Shown: in pieces, positions 10,646 to 20,826 of the stretch
How positions within the stretch are numbered: position 1 is the first letter of the stretch
Layout of the letters: every line of letters starts with the position of its first letter
Assembly (NCBI RefSeq): GCF_000226095.1
Contig: NC_016476.1
Coordinates: 2,852,001 to 2,916,000 of the forward strand
DNA: 64,000 nt
Origin: Thermothelomyces thermophilus ATCC 42464
Taxonomy: Eukaryota > Ascomycota > Sordariomycetes > Sordariales > Chaetomiaceae
Direction of reading: 5' to 3'
Position numbers and translations under genes: made by a program
Notes under the pieces: model-generated
Databases searched by the model: none
What the model was told of the DNA's origin: nothing
What the model saw: the letters and a program-made list of their open reading frames with translations, nothing else

Positions 10646-11462
10646 ATGAGCACCCCGGCTCAACTGCTCGAGCCCCTCACTAACCCCTCCGCGACCGCGG
10701 ATACGGTCAGTGCGGCCGTGCAGGGGCTCAACAACCAGGCTCGCGCGTCCGCTTCGACGATTGGAGACTACCTCTGGGACGCCTTCAATGCCGTCTTCAA
10801 GGCTGCCGGCCGCACCCCGCCAGAGCATCAGGGGCATCTGATTGATTTTCTGGCTCAGTTGCGGGGAACGACTGTCACGGACGCGGAGGGCAAGGCGCTG
10901 AAGCACGAGGACGGCGAGGTATGGAGGGACTTGCCGACGTTTGGCTGGGTTGCGAGGGATTTGTGGAATTTTGGTATGGGAAACCTCGCCTCGGGTTCAC
11001 TTTAGTTCATACCACTGATCCAAAACATTCAAAATAGAGCCAACAGAGCCCTCGGCGACAGCTCAGGACATCTCCAAGTGGGAGAACTGGACCACTTTCC
11101 TCGCACAGCTGACTGCTCGGTCCGCGGGCGGAGGCTCCGATCCCTTTGACTTCTCCGTGTTCGCGCTCTGGGCCCTACGAGATGCGCTCGAGGAGGAGGG
11201 GGGGTCGGCCTCGAAGCCGGCAGTGCGCCTGGCCTCGTTGTGGGTGCGATTTGTCGGTGAGCGGCTCCGCAAGCTGTCTGCCGAGACACGCGACCTGGAC
11301 GGGAATATGGGCTCCTCAGCGGGCAAATATGGACAGCGCGGGTGGAAGGGATTCAACGAGGACAGATGGAAGGCATGGGCAGATGAGCTCAAGACAGCGC
11401 AAGCGACACTTGGGCCGGATGAGACGATTGAGGGGGCGGTGAAACTGATGGAAGAGTTGTAG
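10646..11462 (+). CDS. DUF3632-type fungal protein, two exons
   Basis: Exons are 10646-10973 and 11038-11462 (TAG), giving 250 aa. The 64-bp intron begins GTATGG and ends AATAG; joining gives WNFE-PTEPSATAQDISKWEN in frame. Features typical of the DUF3632 family are visible: a helical N-terminus, the block LPTFGWVARDLWNF at the end of exon 1, KWENWTTFLAQLTA after the intron and DFSVFALWALRDALE. The C-terminus is helical (WKAWADELKTAQATLG). The function of the family is unknown. There is no signal peptide from this start; start 10493 is the alternative (301 aa). I recognised the family from memory of its pattern, not from a search. Confidence 0.75.
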
Positions 11463-12690
11463 GAGCAAGGATTCACGTGTCTCGGTTCACATGTCTCGTA
11501 TCATCTCGAGAAGTCAGTTGTGGGGGAAGTTAGTTCAATGAAGACGATGGGATGCTGCTACTCAGGCTGCTGTTTTCTGGGCAGACGCTAACCCCGCCTG
11601 CTAGCCTAGCCTACCAAAGTGTGCACCCGGTCGTCGGTATGCAGGGCAAAAACACCTTTGCATACGTGCGTTCTTCGTACACTATGCGTCTGCGCCGTCG
11701 GGGACGCCGCAGGCCAAGTTCGCATCAATATTTCTCCGCATTGCGTGGTAACGTTAAAGTCAAATATTTTCGTCCGCCCAATCAACTTGTTTCAAAGCGC
11801 GAGGCTTGCAGGTGACAATTGTGGCTGCCTTGTCAATTAGTGTGGTCTCGACTTCGTAACGGTTCAGGGTCTGGAGATTAAGCACAGACGAAACAAGGGA
11901 GCTTATTAAGGGAGCCAGGACGAAACGCTCACCCTCTCTCTTGGGTCAGGCAAAAAATGCAGACTGACAGCCCCGCGTATCCTTAGCCTCGCTTGACATC
12001 GGGCAGGGGGGAGGGGTGCTTCCACTGGTAGTGTGTGCTCCTGAAAGCGGGACCCGCCCGACCCAACTCGGCGCCGTGCCCTGCAAATAAACTGCAAAAA
12101 CGCATGCGGAAGCCGCCGCATCCTAGTGCTTGCCTTGGCTTTCTGATTGGATGCTTGGCACCCTACCCACGGCTGGGGAAGGAAGGGGCAACTCGGCTCT
12201 GTGGCCGCGCGGGGCGGGAGAGGGTGGAGGGCCGTGCTAATCTCGTAAATTGCAGCAATTGTCCACGGTTTCCGTTGCTTCCTAGACTCTCTTAACCAAG
12301 CTGCATTTTTCTTTCAAACCTGCCCTCATCGCCTGCTGCCGCCCTTGCTTTGCCCGACAATCGCCAGATAATTGCTAGGGCTCTCCTCGAAGTGCATCGG
12401 ATCGCTGCGCTCCCCTACCCGCCTCCGTGTTGACCTGACGAGCCAGGACCTTGCACGCGCAGCTGCTGCGTAGCCCCAAAAGGAAGAGCTGTCACCTTGG
12501 GAGGGGGCGCCCCGACAATGGTGCTGTCCCCGCTACCGATCGGCGATTGCGTTCCAACTCCCGCTCTTGCTCCACGCACGCGCACACGCGCCCGTAGCCC
12601 CCGCGTCGTGAGCGGATCCGCAAACTGCGCCATCGAACGGTAGCCGTGCGCGCTGTCCGTCGACGCCAAGCTCGCGACCCCGTCTCCATC
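11463..12690. other. intergenic stretch and likely 5' leader of the Clr5-domain gene
   Basis: About 1.2 kb has no ORF showing coding character. The last 350 bp is GC-rich and lacks in-frame ATGs before 12691, consistent with a leader. Confidence 0.45.
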
Positions 12691-13991
12691 ATGAACCAGA
12701 CTTCGCCCACGGAGGGCGAAGCCAGGGCCCTGCTCGCTACTGCCGAGAGCGTCACCGGATTGGTGCTCGACGACCACGACCCCCGAATTTTCATTAAGGA
12801 AGAGTCGACGAGCCCATTTCCGGACGATGGCAGGTCGCCGGGCGCTGGCGCACTCAAAACAGAATCCGCCAGCCCCCCACAAAAACTGCCCACCGCGCCG
12901 GCTCGGAAGGCCAGCTTAGCGTACCAGAGACCTGGCCGACATGGAGTGAAGGGGGCGTCTTCCCGGGCCAGTCTGGCCAAGGAACCGCCCACACCCGGGC
13001 AGCCCATCGTGCCGCGCAAAAACCAGGACTGGGAGCCCTGGAAGGGCATTCTATATGAACTCTACATCACACAAAACCGTATCCTTCGCGACATCATTAC
13101 CATTATGGAGACAAAGCATAACCTCAGGGCTACCTCCAAGATGTACAAAAACCAGCTGGTAACCTCTAATTCCCATCCCGATGCCCGTCTTGCCCCTCCC
13201 CCCGCCCCTTATCGGCACAGACTTGACTGACGCTGGCCGACCAGGCTCGATGGGGTTTTTTCAAATATGCCATCAAGGGCCGTTCGCGGGCCAAGGCAGA
13301 AGCACCAAACGACCGGGGCTCAGACGACTCCTTCGACAATGCTCTCATATCACCAAGAGATCAGTTGTTGCTACACGCAGACAGCGGGTCCCGAAGCATA
13401 CAGGCTGGGCTCACGGCCGTCCGCCGTTTCATTCACGGACACATCGACCTGGACCCTTCCAACCTCCAGGTGGAAGAAGTCGCGGGGTTCGTTGACCCCT
13501 GCTACCGGTATTTCAAAGTTGCCATGGATCTCTTCGATCTCCAAGAGAACGTCGAGGGCGGACGCGTCCTACGGCTCGCCTTTCTCCAAATCGAACGCAA
13601 GATATCCAAGCCCACCCTGAAATCCTTCTCCGACCTCTGCTTCCTCGTTCCGCACCTCCTCCTCGAATCGAACCGGCGAGACATTCTCTCGGCCTATCTA
13701 CATTACGTCTCTCGCCTAGCTGTCGTGAAATTCGGCAAGCATCCGGTCTCAGAGCTTGCGGCCTCCTTTACCTCGCTTCTCAACGAGCGCCCCGAGGACA
13801 TGATGCGCTTCATTGTGCTTCTCTTCCAATTAAACGCCGACACGATCGCGTCCCTGCCAGGAATACTCGATCGCAACGCAGAGTGGGCGCGGAACCAGTA
13901 TGTCGCATGCAAACGAACCGCGTCTGAAGTTCGGTGGCTATCGTCGCCACTGTCGGTCGACGACGGCAGTACTAGCGTGATCGGCAGCGGT

Positions 13992-14031
<40 letters not shown>

Positions 14032-14519
14032 GGCGCATTGACGAGGATGGCGAGGGGTACAGCCACCGGATGATCCGCCTCGAGGCGCAGAGCGTATACT
14101 GGGCACAAAAATTGATCATGCATGATCCCGTTAGCGACGAGATTGCGAGTCAATGGCTGCAGCGGCGGTTTTCCGAGGACTACGCCTCCAAATGTGAGGC
14201 ATATCTAGCGCAGCTCAAGGAGATGGTGGCGACGGGCGGGTTTCCTGTCGTATTTGCTCGCATGATGGAGTCGCTGTGTGTCGGGTGGCTATATGACTAT
14301 TACGACGCGGTGGGCGACTGGGAGAAGGCGTTTGAATGGGGCCGGCACGGGCTCCAACTAGCCTCGGACGAGCAGTATGCGATCTGGTCGATACACCTGG
14401 AGGATCTGATGAGGCGGCATGGCCGGCCGGAAGAGGCGGAGGAGCTGAGGAAGAAGAGGAGGGAACATTCCTGGTTGGAGAGAGTCAGGTTGGAGGTGGA
14501 CCGGCTGATTTTATCCTAG
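12691..14519 (+). CDS. Clr5-domain protein, two exons
   Basis: Exons are 12691-13158 and 13245-14519 (TAG), giving 580 aa. The 86-bp intron (GTAACC...ACCAG, with TTGACTGAC as branch site) falls inside the Clr5 domain, at a point homologous genes often split. The domain lies at about residues 112-170: DWEPWKGILYELYITQNRIL, then IMETKHNLRATSKMYKNQ and, after the intron, ARWGFFKYAIKG. S. pombe Clr5 acts in heterochromatic silencing, but most filamentous-fungal Clr5-domain proteins have no known role. The N-terminus is disordered and carries two psi-K-x-E motifs, IKEE (about residue 34) and LKTE (about 55), which are possible SUMO sites. The C-terminal 400 residues are helical and TPR-like in feel (WLYDYYDAVGDWEKAFEWGR), interrupted by a poly-Ser tract encoded by AGC repeats. 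The start is the first ATG after the GC-rich leader (CCATCATG). Confidence 0.85.
13983..14032 (+). repeat. AGC trinucleotide microsatellite encoding poly-Ser
   Basis: A run of about 13 AGC units, preceded by AGCGGCAGCGGT, encodes SGSGSSSSS...SG within the Clr5-domain protein. It is in frame and probably length-variable between strains. Confidence 0.85.
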
Positions 14520-15296
14520 GCTCTCTCCTAGGCTCCGGGAGGTGTATTCTCTGATTTTCTCTGTACTTGCTCTAGCGCTCGGGACATACCATTGGAGGGT
14601 CTCATGGGTCGGCGGCATCAACGGTTTGTTATTTGTTATTTTCTTGGGAGCATTGTAATCATACCTAGGGCACCATTGCAACTCGGAACCAGGATCGGGC
14701 TATTGGCCAAGCGAAAGGAATTGTGTATATTAGGAGCTTCATACCGTGTCCCTGTCGGATCACGGCTGAAAACCAAGTACATTTACTGCCAGCGAATCGA
14801 GGCTAGTATTATTAGAGTGCGGCGGCGCACAGTTAATAGCACGCCTGTAATACCGCCTCCCGAGTTACCCCTTAAGATTCTACCAGCTAATTAAGGTAGG
14901 TGCAGTATTAATTACTTCCTCGGCCGCGAAGTTAATCTACTCCTGGGGTCCGAGTCTCCGCCGAGTAGCAGGTCTCGCAAGGGAGTGGCTGTTCCGTTGG
15001 CTTCTCTTTGATTATTATCTCTCTCGGCTCACTGTTACTGGGATCCGGCTAACAATTCCTTTGTCTGGTCAAATGCTCTTCACTAATTATGGACAGAAGA
15101 ATCCTATAGTTCCTCGCATTGTCTACGCTGTGCCTCGTCGACGCCTTTGTCTTGGTTATGATACTCAAACCTCCACCCGCCGTGGCCATTCGGTAAATTG
15201 ATCACCTTATTTAAAACATCTGGACTCTCCAGACCGAAGCCAAGGTCTTGCCAAATCTCGCCGCTAACTTTCTTCACCAACTACCTACCTAATCAC
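14520..15296. other. intergenic stretch and promoter of the SNF2-type gene
   Basis: No ORF with coding character is present. The centre (about 14750-15000) is richer in AT with TTAATTA patches. The final 100 bp is CT-rich and shows TATTTAAAA at about 15209. Confidence 0.4.
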
Positions 15297-15323
15297 ATGG
15301 TCCTCCAGAAGCACTTTGGTTGA
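15297..15323 (+). promoter_or_regulatory. 8-codon upstream ORF just before the SNF2-type start
   Basis: ATG 15297 opens a frame encoding MVLQKHFG and stops at TGA 15321-15323, six bases before the main ATG at 15330. The uORF start context (CACATGG) has a purine-poor -3 but G at +4. If it lies on the mRNA, ribosomes would have to leak past it or reinitiate at very short distance. Confidence 0.5.
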
Positions 15324-15329
15324 ACCACC

Positions 15330-18300
15330 ATGAGATTCGAAGCGAGCGACTACAACAAGTTGACCACGCTGGGCGTTAATGTTGTCCAGTGGGAGACCAA
15401 CAAGCAGTGGCGCAAACAGCTGATCGACTTTGTCCCCAAAGATATTGTCTACGAATACGGGGTATTCGAACCCGTAGATTATAGCTGGCCCCTGTTTCAA
15501 GACTTTCTCGCCAAACGCTTCCCGGGATACAGCCCCGAGACACACGTCGTCGTGTTCGCCCAGCACGGCTTGGAGGAGCCGGATAAGAAGGCTCGGGCGG
15601 TGCTGGACCAGGAGACCCTGGCTGACATTCTCTGTGAGGTTGTCGAGGGCGCCATCGCGGAGCAGGTGCCTCCCGGATCCGATCTCTATTTTCTGATAGC
15701 AGCTCGAGAGAACCCTAAAGTGCCTGTCCCGTCGACGAGGCCCAACCCGATAACCTCGGTGCCTGCTGCTGAAGAATCCAGCCAAGGCATTATTGCTAAC
15801 GACGCAGATTACTTCGACTTCCCTGAACTAGCCGACTTTTCGTCGCCTCCGGAAAGCCGTCTATGGCGGGCCGAGATTGAGATCGAGGAGTGCGATGATG
15901 ACGAATACTCTGGCGACGAGACCACGATATTCGAGGCCTCGGTCGCCAGGCGGGTGCGGTTCGCCGACGATGAGGCTGGCCATCATGACCGCGAGTGGTC
16001 GGTCTACACTCCTCCTTCCGACCTGAACGATGACAACGTCCCAGATAACCGTGCCGTCGAAACACCAGCCCGCGCGCCCGCCTCCTCCAAAGCTAGCGGG
16101 CTCTCCCCGAGCAACGGAACGTCTCCGGGCCCCCGCAAGACACCTGCCCTCACTTCTTCTGCCAGGGGAGGGGGAGCGCCGTCCACTCGCGGAAGAGCCG
16201 CTGCGGGCGCCACCGAACGCCCAGCCGCGCGGAACGTCCGGTCCACCAGTAGCCGACCATCAACCCGTACCCAGGCCGCCCGTGCCAGCGTTGCTGGTCG
16301 TTGCGAAATCTCTAGAGCCCCCCTTGCCAGCAGCAGCAGCACCACCACCACCACCACCACCGCCGCCAAGCCGAGACCGGCGTCGAGCAAGCTAATACCC
16401 CCGGCCGGAAACAGCAGCGCTCAGGGGGGAAGAAGCACCCGGCGGGGGAACGGGACGGCCGTAGTCGCTTCGCCACGCGCGGCGGCGGCCCTGACCGCCA
16501 GCAACTCCGCCGCGCCTCCCCGGGACGACCCCGTCGAGCAGGTCGAGGCGAGCCTGGCGGAGGCCGACTACCGTACGGCCAGCACGGCGGACGACGACTA
16601 CGGGGCCGTCGACGGGTGCGCGACGGTGGACGCGTACGTGGGCAGCTACAACTCGGGCGACGGCGAGCAGGCATGGGCGCGGTGCCTCGACTTCTTCAAC
16701 ATGGACGCGGGCGAGTGGAGGAGGCGAGAGGCGCTTGCGGCAGCGGCCGGGGGAAGAAGAGGGGGCGAGCGCAAACGGGTGCCGATGAAGAAGCTGCCCG
16801 GCATGACGGTCGGGCTGTTCGACTACCAGCTGATGGGGGTGTACAACCTGGTGCGGCTCCTGCTGACCGACGTGCCCGGCGGTCTGTTGTGCGACGAGCA
16901 GGGGCTGGGCAAGACGCAGGAGATGTACGGAGTCGTGGCGCTCGCGCACACCCTGAGGCGGTCCAGGGCGGAGGTGCGGGCGGCGTGGCAGAAGAGGGCG
17001 GCGGACGACAAGAACAACAGCACGAAGAAGAATGCTGCGAATGGTGCCGGGAGTCATGCGAGCAAGGGGGCTGGCGGCACCGGCACCGTCCAGCAGCACC
17101 ACCCCCCCGGGGTTGTCGGCGCGCGGTCCTGCCCGTTTGACGAGCGGTACGGAATCCGGTGTTACTGCTACTCTGAGCTGACGCGCGCTCTAGCGGACAG
17201 GCTGCCAGAGGGACCTAACATCATCGTGGCGCCGTCGAGGGGCTGTGCCTCGATGGTCAGGGACGCCAAGACCAAGCTGGACACCAAGGTGTTCAAGATC
17301 CGGGGCTGCCACGAGGGCGGCGATAAGGAGGACGCTCTGTCGTCGGCAGACGTCGGCTCTCTCCGTGCCACCATCACCGCAAGCGCGGGGCGCGACGGGT
17401 CGGCCGGCTGCTACAAGTACAAGGCCGAGCCGGGGCAGAGCAGCTACATCATCTTCGTCTCGCCCGAGTTCATCCCCCGCCTCAACAGCCAGTTTGCCGT
17501 CCAAGTCAAGGTGGCCAACTCGGTCCACAAGACCAAAAAGAACGCCCTGCTCCCCGGCGTGGTGCTCATGGACGAGTTCCACGAGTACGCCATCGGCACG
17601 GAGGACGGCGAAGAGGGCCGCACTGTCGCGTGGCTCCGGCATCTCACCAGGCGCTGCCTCGACTCGGACCAGCCGACCCCGCTGGCCTACTTTGTCTCGG
17701 GCACGCCCCTGGGCCACACGCCAGCCGATCTCCGCCCTGCATTGTCGCTCCTGGAGAGGAAGCCTTGGCGGGACGGGGGCCATCCGCTGAACGGCGCCAC
17801 CGCGGCTGCTTTTGATGATCTCGTCAGCACCTTCGACGGTCTCATGGCCCGCCAAGCCGGCGGCGAGGTCGTTGCCAGACCCGACATCGCCGACTACCGC
17901 CGCCGGCTGGACCGCATCCTCAAGTACACCATGGTCCGCCGGCTGGGCACCGACCGGTTTCAGGGCCGCAACCTCACGGACCTCGGGCCGCTCAGGGTCA
18001 ACATCACGGACCACCAGCTCCCCGCTGCCCTGACCGACGGCATGCGGGCTCTGGCTGGGCAGACTCGCGACCTCGCCGTCGCGGCGGCCGCCGAGCAGGG
18101 CATCTCTGTCTCCCGGCTGCTGCGAACCAAAAAAGGCGAGGCCCTCCTTCTCAAGCTCCGCCTGGCCTCGACCTTCCCTGCCATCGCAGCAGCAGCAGCA
18201 GCAACAGCAGCAATAGCCACGCCCGCCGCCGACTTCGCCTTCACCTCGTCCGAAACCCACCGCCAGCTGGCTGCCGCCAAGGGCGACGTCACCCGGACCA

Positions 18301-19064
18301 TGTACTACACCCATGTGGCCGCCTGGTCACAGGGCAGCCCTAAGCTCGAGACCATCCGGCAGACCATCACAACCATGCTGGCCGACAAGACCCCGATCCC
18401 GGGTAGCCCGTCGACGGCCAAAAAGTACTGCATCTTCACCCCGATCGAGGTCGAGGCGGTATTGATCCAGTGCTACCTGCTCCGGCTAGTCAAATGGGCG
18501 CGCGAAGAAAAGCCCAGCACCACCACAACCGCCGCCACCAAGAAATCATCATCCTCCTCCTCCTCCTCCCTCTCCTCGCTGTTGCGTGGCCTGAAGCCCG
18601 TCCTGCTGCACGGCGGCATGGCGCAGGCGGAGCGGCAGCGGGTGCTGGACGCGTTCCTGGCCGAGGGCAGCGCGGCGGCGCCCAACGTGCTGGTGGCGCC
18701 GCTGGCGCTGGCCGGGACGGGGCTCAACCTGCAGCGGGCGCGCTACAGCACCGTCACCGGCCCCGCGTGGACCAAGCGCGAGACCCAGCAGGCCTACTAC
18801 CGCGTCCACCGGGTCGGCCAGCGCATGGGAACCCGCCTGGCCCTGCTCACGGCCCGCTGGAACCCGGCCGAGCGCATCGTCCTGGCCGGGTACGAGGGAA
18901 GACCGGTAGGGGGTGAGACAGCGGAGGTGGTGGTGGTGGAGGAGGAGGAGGAGGAGGAGGTCTGGGAGGTCGGAAATCGGTTCTGTTGCCGGGGTGAGGG
19001 CGACGACGGTGACCATGGTGATCGCGGGCTGGTGGAACGGCACCAGATGGCGCGGGCAGCGTAG
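15330..19064 (+). CDS. SNF2-type (SF2) helicase-like ATPase, intronless, 1244 aa
   Basis: The single ORF starts at ACCATG 15330 and ends at TAG 19062-19064. Residues 1-160 are folded and of unknown type (MRFEASDYNKLTTLGVNVVQ). Residues about 190-470 are acidic, then Ser/Pro/Ala-rich and disordered. The SNF2 ATPase follows: LFDYQLMGVYNLVRLL as the Q-like region; DEQGLGKT as Walker A (GLGKT at 525-529); LMDEFHEY as motif II (DEFH 748-751, where DEAH/DEGH is usual); VSGTPLG as motif III (790); RGLKPVLLHGGMAQAERQ as motif IV; LALAGTGLNLQRA as motif V; and QQAYYRVHRVGQ as motif VI (1153-1164). Such proteins move along or remodel DNA-protein complexes using ATP. A GGA repeat codes a Glu run near the C-terminus. 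No RING, bromo- or chromodomain is evident. It looks like a divergent Sordariomycete Rad5/Rad16-like or transposon-neighbour SNF2, not a core remodeller. Confidence 0.88.
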   Translation: MRFEASDYNKLTTLGVNVVQWETNKQWRKQLIDFVPKDIVYEYGVFEPVDYSWPLFQDFLAKRFPGYSPETHVVVFAQHGLEEPDKKARAVLDQETLADILCEVVEGAIAEQVPPGSDLYFLIAARENPKVPVPSTRPNPITSVPAAEESSQGIIANDADYFDFPELADFSSPPESRLWRAEIEIEECDDDEYSGDETTIFEASVARRVRFADDEAGHHDREWSVYTPPSDLNDDNVPDNRAVETPARAPASSKASGLSPSNGTSPGPRKTPALTSSARGGGAPSTRGRAAAGATERPAARNVRSTSSRPSTRTQAARASVAGRCEISRAPLASSSSTTTTTTTAAKPRPASSKLIPPAGNSSAQGGRSTRRGNGTAVVASPRAAAALTASNSAAPPRDDPVEQVEASLAEADYRTASTADDDYGAVDGCATVDAYVGSYNSGDGEQAWARCLDFFNMDAGEWRRREALAAAAGGRRGGERKRVPMKKLPGMTVGLFDYQLMGVYNLVRLLLTDVPGGLLCDEQGLGKTQEMYGVVALAHTLRRSRAEVRAAWQKRAADDKNNSTKKNAANGAGSHASKGAGGTGTVQQHHPPGVVGARSCPFDERYGIRCYCYSELTRALADRLPEGPNIIVAPSRGCASMVRDAKTKLDTKVFKIRGCHEGGDKEDALSSADVGSLRATITASAGRDGSAGCYKYKAEPGQSSYIIFVSPEFIPRLNSQFAVQVKVANSVHKTKKNALLPGVVLMDEFHEYAIGTEDGEEGRTVAWLRHLTRRCLDSDQPTPLAYFVSGTPLGHTPADLRPALSLLERKPWRDGGHPLNGATAAAFDDLVSTFDGLMARQAGGEVVARPDIADYRRRLDRILKYTMVRRLGTDRFQGRNLTDLGPLRVNITDHQLPAALTDGMRALAGQTRDLAVAAAAEQGISVSRLLRTKKGEALLLKLRLASTFPAIAAAAAATAAIATPAADFAFTSSETHRQLAAAKGDVTRTMYYTHVAAWSQGSPKLETIRQTITTMLADKTPIPGSPSTAKKYCIFTPIEVEAVLIQCYLLRLVKWAREEKPSTTTTAATKKSSSSSSSSLSSLLRGLKPVLLHGGMAQAERQRVLDAFLAEGSAAAPNVLVAPLALAGTGLNLQRARYSTVTGPAWTKRETQQAYYRVHRVGQRMGTRLALLTARWNPAERIVLAGYEGRPVGGETAEVVVVEEEEEEEVWEVGNRFCCRGEGDDGDHGDRGLVERHQMARAA

Positions 19065-20826
19065 ATGGGGTTGCAAGTGATTATCAAATCCACTGACTGC
19101 CCAAGATATCATCAACAAAAAAACCCTTTTAATGATTGATTGCTGTTGCTGGACAAAGGGCAACTAATAATTAAGGTTGAATTGAAACCTCCCAAGAGCC
19201 CAAGCAAGATGCGTGTTCCAACCCAAACAAATAATTAAGTATATTATAAACTTGTATCAAATCAGGAGTAAGAAATCATACAAATACAGCGAAGTTACTC
19301 ACCATCCAGTTTTTTATTCCCCCTTTTCTCTTTTTTGGTTCTGTTGTTGATTGTTGTTATTGTCGTTGTCATCGTTGTTCTGTTTGATGACGCTGCAATC
19401 CTCCTATTCTAGCAGCAGCGGATGATTGATATACCGAGCCTTTGCTCATTGCAAGCCTCGAGTCATAATTACGCTGAGGTTCGGAACCTAATTAGGGTGC
19501 TGATGATGGTGTTAGAGGACAAGGCAGTGAAGCTCCTCCCTCCGACGTAGGTAAAATGCACTGTGGCACTTCGTGACACATTTTCGTAACCCAGACAAAG
19601 AAAGAACCATGCAGGCATCAATCATCTCGGGTGGGTCAGGTAAGTGCTCTAGGTATGTACATACATACCTGAGGTAAGCAGACCGAGGAGGCGTGTTCAA
19701 GGTTGTTTGTTGGCGTCGAACTGGCTGTATCTCTTTCCCGTTACCAAAAAGCCAGCCTCTTCCGGACCAAAACAGTCGAGGAATTTATTACATCGGGATT
19801 CGATGCCAAATAATCATCATCAATATGCATGCAATCCGTTCTTGGCACTGTTGCCTCGGCTCCTTCCTGCCTGGGCTCAGTTGCTCGTTCCTCACCTCAG
19901 GAAGCGTTCACCGCAACACAGTTCCAGAGCAGCAAGTCAAATGTGAGAACCGGAAACAAGGCAGCGTGCCTGACAAGGCCCGTCATCGTCCCCGGTTTTG
20001 ACACGCAAGCCCGACGTTTTCCAGGTGTGCACTGCGACACCGTCGGACTTTGGCGGCGTGGTGCGTTGCGGTCTCAGGTCCAATCAAGGTTGCCCTGTCC
20101 AATCAGCTCGCCCCATTCCACGCGCCAACGCCAGGGTGGTGGGTACATCCGAGAACCAGGCAATTCCTCAGCATCCCCATGTCATGTCCGGCATATGAAC
20201 CAATGCTCTCTGTAATACTGGGTTAGCAGCCGGCTGTTGCTTGCAGCAAAAGCAGGAATATATAATTTGCCGTGTGCGTGGTGGTTGCTGCAAGTCTCGC
20301 TCACCTGGCCGTGGTACCTCCGTAACTGCTCGGTTGAAGCTTGGTGGAAGGGTCTCGATGCCCTCTTCTGACACGCAATCCCCACTTCGCTCCCGTGCAT
20401 GCCCTAGCCGAGTCAGCTTGGCGACCCAGCCAACATCCCAACGGCGTCCAATTAATTCCATTCTTTCATCCTTTTTCGCAGCCCGCTCCAGTTCCACCAC
20501 ATGGCCTTTCTCCCGCTCCTCAACCTCCACTACCACAACTACCCACCTCGCCGCGGCTGCCTCCATCAACAGCTGTTGGCGGTGCCCATCCTCCTGCGGC
20601 TTCGATTTGCGTCATCAGCGATACCAACCATCATCTTACGCTTGCTGCGTCTTTGCTGCATCTTCCAGATCGTTGATCCCTGAGCAACACTCGTGTTCCA
20701 ACCTTTTCTTGTTCCCCTTTTCTCTCCTTTTCGCTTTCGCCCATGCCGCGGCCAACCACAGCAACCCTGCCTTTGATGTGATTCCTGACTCAGCTACCCC
20801 AGAAATTCCACGTTGTCGGCCCCAAG
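19065..20826. other. long intergenic region; 3' flank of the SNF2-type gene and 5' leader/promoter of IRE1
   Basis: No convincing gene is present. Near 19653-19672 lies a near-palindrome, AGGTATGTACATACATACCT. The last 600 bp is pyrimidine-rich and GC-balanced, as expected for a long fungal 5' leader. It holds several ATGs, including a 12-codon uORF at 20743-20781 that itself ends ATG-TGA, 45 bp before the IRE1 start. Confidence 0.5.
20743..20781 (+). promoter_or_regulatory. 12-codon uORF in the IRE1 leader
   Basis: ATG 20743 encodes MPRPTTATLPLM and terminates at TGA 20779-20781. The last sense codon is itself ATG, so an ATG-TGA start-stop element is embedded at 20776-20781. The transcription start is unknown, so its presence on the mRNA is inferred. 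Confidence 0.4.

Noticed and set aside
17190-18314. 374-codon open frame on the minus strand
   Set aside because: It lies wholly antisense to the SNF2-type gene and arises from the GC-rich codon bias of the true frame. It has no motifs, while the + strand has all helicase motifs.
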